From: Acidobacteriota bacterium
GTDB taxonomy: Bacteria; Acidobacteriota; Holophagae; Thermotomaculales; Thermotomaculaceae
Reading direction: 5' to 3'
Assembly (NCBI GenBank): GCA_027067895.1
Contig: JAMOUY010000167.1
Location: 1 to 9,473, forward strand
Length of the DNA: 9,473 nt
In this document: piece after piece, positions 5,787 to 9,473 of the stretch
Layout of the letters: every line of letters starts with the position of its first letter
Position numbering within the stretch: position 1 is the first letter of the stretch
Translations under genes and position numbers: made by a program
The notes under the pieces: model-generated
The model's input: only the letters and a program-made list of their open reading frames with translations
Database searches by the model: none
What the model was told of the DNA's origin: nothing

Positions 5787-8663
5787 GTGTTTTTTAGGAA
5801 AAGCGATGTTTTAGCCAAAGCGGACAAATATTTAAGACAGAAGAAGTATAAGCCTGCTTTGGAAGAATTTTTAAAATATCTGCAAAAAAATCCCGAGGAT
5901 GTAAATATTATCAACAGAGTAGGCGATTTATATGCACAGTTGGGCGATAAAGAAAAAGCGGTAGATTTTTTCTTAAAAAGTGCGGATTATTACTACAAAG
6001 AGGGTTTTTATACCAAATCCATAGCGATTTTGAGAAAGATTTTAAGAATTGCCCCGGACAATACAAAGGTTTATGAGAGACTGGCAGATTTATATGTACA
6101 GGACGGAAATACGGCCGAAGCCAAAAGGGTTTACCTTGAGATAGCGGAAAAATACACAAAAGAAGGATTGAAAAAAAGAGCGCTTGAAATTTATAAAAAG
6201 ATGGTTGAGTTGGACCCCTTAAATACTGTTGTCAGGCTTAAACTTGCGGATGCTTTTATCAAAGAAGGCATGAGGGGCGAGGCGGCAGACCAATTGATTT
6301 CCACTGCCAAAAAACTTATAAAAATGGGAAAGACGGAAGATGCGAAGCAACTTCTTACGGCGGCTAAAAAATTGGGTTTGGGAGATGCGGTTGTTGATAT
6401 TACGTTGGCGGAAATTTTTGTGGAGAAAAAAGAGTATGAAAGGGCTGAACAAGTACTTGACAAAGCTTATGCAAGAAACACGGGCAACTCTATTCTTCTT
6501 GAACTTCTCGCTTTTGTAAAACTTAAATTGGGAAAGGTTGCGGATTCTTTAAAAATTGCCAAAAGGCTTTTTGAACTTGATAAATCAAAATACAGGGTTA
6601 TTGAAACAATTTATAGCGAACTTTTGGAAAAAAATAAAATTAACGAGGCGTGGAGTCTTATTAAGCCGGTTATTGAGCACCTTATTTTAAACGAAGAGTT
6701 TGATAAGGCACTTGAACTTGTCAAAGGAATAACGGATAAAAAGCAGTATTTTATTCCGGCACTTAAAATGCTTGTTGATATTTATGAAAAGAAAGAGGAT
6801 AGCCTTTTTAAAATTTCAACATTGGAGAAACTTGCGGAGGCCTATAAAAAAGACGGAAACGTGGAAGAGGCCAAAGCCACTATAAAAAAACTTCTCGGAT
6901 TTGACCCGTCAAACATTGAATACAAGGAAATGTTGCGAGAATTAAAATCTTTTGAAATAAGCGATGACGAGATAAGCGTTTCGGAAGATGATTTTGACTT
7001 GGACGAGGATGAACTTGTTGAAAGCCTTGACCTTGAAGATACTACTCAAAAACTTTTAGGCGGTATTTCGGAAGCGGAATTTTATATAGACCACGGCTAT
7101 AAAGACAAAGCATACAATTTGCTTGAACAAATTTTGAAAAAAGACCCTGTAAACAAAAAGGCAAACCTTCTTCTTCTTCCGTTATGCAAAGAAAGAGGAG
7201 AAAGGGGAAAGGCAAGCAAATGCTATTTAAACCTTGCCGAAATTGCAATGAAAGAGGGGGATTTTGAAAAAGCGGAAGATTATCTTAACCAAAGCGAAAG
7301 GCTTCTCCCCGGTTCATCAGGTTTTTTAAGAAGAGAATTAAGCAAGATGAAAAAATCCGAAGGTATGGTTGAGGTGGAATCTTTTGATTTTGAAGCCGAT
7401 GAAGAAGAAATTTCCGTAATTGATGTTGCGGATTCCCTTGACGAAGAATCAATTGATTTTGAAATTGAAGAAAATGTTGTGGGCTTGCAGGAAGAGAATC
7501 TAAATCTTCAAGATGATTTTCACGAAGAGGCAATCTCAATTGAGGACGATGATGATGAGAGTGAACTTGAACTTGAAACAGGATTTATAGAAGAAGAGGT
7601 TTCAAGCGAAGACTTATTCTTGGAAGAACCTGATGACAAGCGAGAGAGTGTGGAAAAAACTGTGGATATGGATGAAGAAGATTCCGTTTTTGAAGAGGAA
7701 ATCGGCGAAAAAACATTGTTTGACGAAGAATCCCTTATGGACAGTCTTGACAGTCTTGAAATGAAAGAGGAAATTGCAAGTCAGCAGGGAAATGAAATAG
7801 AAAGTGTTGATTTGTTTGATGAATTTGACGATTTAAAACTTGAATTCGGAGAAGAGAAGGAAAAGGTTGAGGCGGCTGTTTCTAAAAAGAAAAAAGAAGA
7901 AAAGCATGTTGAAAAGAAAAAAGAAGAACCAAAAGAAGATACCGTGGATTTGACCGACGAAATTGCGGAAATTGAATTTTATATATCCCAAAACCTCTTT
8001 GAAGAGGCGGAAGAACTTCTCAATTCTCTTTATTCGGCACACCCGAATCATGAGGAAGTCAAAGCATTAAAGAAGAAGTTTAATACACTCAAACACGAAA
8101 GTGTTTCCAGTCAATTGATTTCCGAGAAATCCGGAGACTTTGAAGAACTTTTGGAAGAAGAATTTATTGACTTAAAATCTCAATTCGGCGAAGACCTTGA
8201 CATTTTTCAGGACAACACCGAACTTACGGACACCGCGCCTCAGGAAGAGGTTAAATCGTTAGACGAGTTGTTCAAAGAATTTAAGAAAGGCGTTGAAGAG
8301 CAGATTGACCAAGAAGATTACGAAACTCATTACAATCTTGGAATAGCGTATAAAGAAATGGGGCTTCACAACGAGGCTATTGAGGAGTTTGTAAAGGCTT
8401 CCCATGACCCGTCAAGGCTTCTTGATTGCAGTTTTATGATTGCCGGAGTTTACTCGGAATTAGGGGAATATGACAAAGCGATAGAATGGCTTGAAAGCGG
8501 TCTTGAACACGCTAAAAAATCGGGGAAAGACGATAAGCCTATTCTCTATGAACTTGCCACCTTATGCGAAAAAAACGGGGATAAGGACAAGGCGAAATCC
8601 TACTTTGAAATGATTTACGAAAAAGACCCTAATTACAGGGACGTGGCATCAAAAATCAACTAA
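5787..8663 (+). CDS. Large TPR protein with long acidic disordered middle
   Basis: A 958-residue protein with no signal peptide or membrane segment, hence probably cytoplasmic. I cannot name it. Residues 8-385 are a run of tetratricopeptide-type helix pairs (for example KPALEEFLKYLQKNPED, VYERLADLYVQDGNTAEAKRVY, ALEIYKKMVELDP). Residues 388-422 are acidic. Residues 425-525 hold a further TPR block starting EAEFYIDHGYKDKAYNLLEQ. Residues 528-695 are very rich in Asp/Glu and likely disordered, followed by a short Lys/Glu coil (about 697-717). Residues 722-765 repeat the EFYI module (EIEFYISQNLFEEAEELLN). Residues 826-958 form a C-terminal TPR block with YETHYNLGIAYKEMGL, a segment I associate with TPR proteins of Acidobacteria and deltaproteobacteria. 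FxDLKxxFGE occurs twice (680-690, 793-803). TPR proteins usually scaffold complexes; a link to recA, 21 nt downstream, is inference. Confidence 0.85.
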   Translation: MFFRKSDVLAKADKYLRQKKYKPALEEFLKYLQKNPEDVNIINRVGDLYAQLGDKEKAVDFFLKSADYYYKEGFYTKSIAILRKILRIAPDNTKVYERLADLYVQDGNTAEAKRVYLEIAEKYTKEGLKKRALEIYKKMVELDPLNTVVRLKLADAFIKEGMRGEAADQLISTAKKLIKMGKTEDAKQLLTAAKKLGLGDAVVDITLAEIFVEKKEYERAEQVLDKAYARNTGNSILLELLAFVKLKLGKVADSLKIAKRLFELDKSKYRVIETIYSELLEKNKINEAWSLIKPVIEHLILNEEFDKALELVKGITDKKQYFIPALKMLVDIYEKKEDSLFKISTLEKLAEAYKKDGNVEEAKATIKKLLGFDPSNIEYKEMLRELKSFEISDDEISVSEDDFDLDEDELVESLDLEDTTQKLLGGISEAEFYIDHGYKDKAYNLLEQILKKDPVNKKANLLLLPLCKERGERGKASKCYLNLAEIAMKEGDFEKAEDYLNQSERLLPGSSGFLRRELSKMKKSEGMVEVESFDFEADEEEISVIDVADSLDEESIDFEIEENVVGLQEENLNLQDDFHEEAISIEDDDDESELELETGFIEEEVSSEDLFLEEPDDKRESVEKTVDMDEEDSVFEEEIGEKTLFDEESLMDSLDSLEMKEEIASQQGNEIESVDLFDEFDDLKLEFGEEKEKVEAAVSKKKKEEKHVEKKKEEPKEDTVDLTDEIAEIEFYISQNLFEEAEELLNSLYSAHPNHEEVKALKKKFNTLKHESVSSQLISEKSGDFEELLEEEFIDLKSQFGEDLDIFQDNTELTDTAPQEEVKSLDELFKEFKKGVEEQIDQEDYETHYNLGIAYKEMGLHNEAIEEFVKASHDPSRLLDCSFMIAGVYSELGEYDKAIEWLESGLEHAKKSGKDDKPILYELATLCEKNGDKDKAKSYFEMIYEKDPNYRDVASKIN

Positions 8664-8684
8664 TCCTCAAAAAAGGAGAAAACT

Positions 8685-9473
8685 ATGAAACAACCGAATA
8701 ACAAAGGAATGGCAAGGGATAAGGCTCTTGACCTTGCTTTAAGCCAGATAGAAAAGAATTTCGGCAAAGGTTCAATAATGAGATTGGGCGACAAAAGCGC
8801 TCTTAACGTTGAAACAATATCCACAGGCTCAATCGGGCTTGACTATGCTTTGGGCGTCGGCGGAGTGCCGAGGGGAAGAATTGTTGAGGTTTACGGTCCC
8901 GAAAGTTCGGGAAAAACCACAATTGCTTTGCAGATAGTGGCGCAGGCGCAAAAAGACGGAGGAATGGCCGCTTTTATTGACGCCGAGCATGCCCTTGACC
9001 CTGAATACGCAAAAAACCTTGGTGTTGACGTTGACAACCTTCTGATTTCCCAGCCGGATTACGGAGAGCAGGCTCTTGATATTGCGGAAATGCTTATTAG
9101 AAGCGGTGCAATTGACGTGCTTGTTGTTGATTCCGTTGCGGCGCTTGTTCCCAAAAGCGAATTGGAAGGGGAAATGGGAGAAACGCAGATTGGGTTGCAG
9201 GCAAGGCTTATGTCCCATGCTTTGAGAAAACTTGCCGGCGCAATATCAAAATCAAAAACGGTAATGATTTTTATAAATCAGGTTAGAAACAAAATAGGCA
9301 TATCTTACGGAAGCAACGAAGTAACCACGGGCGGAAACGCTTTGAAGTTTTACTCTTCCGTTAGAATTGAAATTAGAAGAATTGCCGCTATAAAGGACGG
9401 AGACAAAATAATAGGCAACAGAACAAGGGCGAAGGTTCAGAAAAACAAGGTTGCGCCGCCGTTTAAGTATGCC
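8685..9473 (+). CDS. recA: Recombinase RecA, C-terminus cut by window edge
   Basis: RecA polymerises on single-stranded DNA, drives homologous pairing and strand exchange, and in many bacteria triggers LexA self-cleavage. The 263 codons present cover the N-terminal helix and most of the ATPase core; a full RecA is about 350. The Walker A motif GPESSGKTT is at 71-79, the catalytic Glu101 in FIDAEHALD, and the Walker [10 protein letters not shown] at 146-154. Loop 1 reads [11 protein letters not shown] (162-172), with Gln168 where E. coli has His163. Loop 2 reads [13 protein letters not shown] (205-217), with Tyr208 for Phe203. These are conservative and the core looks functional. AAGGAG (8673-8678) lies 6 nt before the ATG. 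The gap to the TPR gene is 21 nt, with no terminator or promoter visible, so co-transcription is likely. No LexA box was seen next to the gene. Confidence 0.97.
   Translation, partial: MKQPNNKGMARDKALDLALSQIEKNFGKGSIMRLGDKSALNVETISTGSIGLDYALGVGGVPRGRIVEVYGPESSGKTTIALQIVAQAQKDGGMAAFIDAEHALDPEYAKNLGVDVDNLLISQPDYGEQALDIAEMLIRSGAIDVLVVDSVAALVPKSELEGEMGETQIGLQARLMSHALRKLAGAISKSKTVMIFINQVRNKIGISYGSNEVTTGGNALKFYSSVRIEIRRIAAIKDGDKIIGNRTRAKVQKNKVAPPFKYA

Noticed and set aside
7833..8051. Antisense open frames within the TPR gene
   Set aside because: They are by-products of the Glu/Lys-rich codons (GAA, AAG) read backwards as Phe/Leu-rich sequence, with no start signals.
8664..8684. LexA-binding (SOS) box before recA
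   Set aside because: No CTGT-N8-ACAG or GAAC-N4-GTTC pattern is visible in this 21-nt gap or just after the TPR promoter; a lineage-specific box cannot be excluded.
1..9473. CRISPR array, insertion sequence or toxin-antitoxin pair
   Set aside because: No regularly spaced repeats, transposase motifs or paired small genes were found; almost all of the sequence is accounted for by housekeeping genes.

Overview
The window is a 9.5 kb piece of an AT-rich bacterial chromosome (roughly 40% G+C by eye). It carries mostly housekeeping genes and shows no sign of phage, insertion sequences or CRISPR. A lipoprotein-like signal peptide and a SurA-like secreted protein point to a double-membrane (Gram-negative type) bacterium. 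It uses RNase J, which enterobacteria lack. The large TPR protein, with an acidic middle and a C-terminal TPR block beginning YETHYNLGIAYKEMGL, resembles proteins I associate with Acidobacteria and the former Deltaproteobacteria. That affiliation is recalled from family knowledge, not shown by any search.

Layout. (1) Minus strand, 1-1115: a small probable lipoprotein followed directly by thiD (HMP / HMP-phosphate kinase), which runs off the left edge. The two frames are identical and separated by a single stop codon. (2) 1116-1227: a compact divergent promoter region in which both promoters carry the same extended -10 (TGGTATAAT) as arms of a perfect 10-bp inverted repeat. (3) Plus strand, 1228-4685: rnj (RNase J), pyrH (UMP kinase), frr (ribosome recycling factor) and a short secreted protein resembling the N-terminal chaperone part of SurA. 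pyrH/frr and frr/SurA-like both overlap by 8 nt. The run ends at a probable terminator inside the last codons. (4) 4688-4806: a promoter and a complete tRNA-Pro(GGG) with encoded CCA. (5) 4880-5683: a metallo-beta-lactamase-fold hydrolase whose -10 box lies so close to its ATG that the mRNA is probably leaderless. (6) 5728-9473: a strong-looking promoter, a 958-residue TPR/acidic protein starting at GTG, and recA 21 nt downstream, cut by the right edge.

The plus-strand genes group around RNA turnover, pyrimidine nucleotide supply, translation recycling and recombination. No single new pathway or defence system is evident. The items most worth a second look are the TPR/acidic protein apparently co-transcribed with recA, with a duplicated FxDLKxxFGE motif; the SurA-like protein with no isomerase domain; the likely leaderless hydrolase gene; the mirrored divergent promoters; and the in-frame abutment of lipoprotein and thiD. 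No intergenic stretch exceeds about 200 bases.
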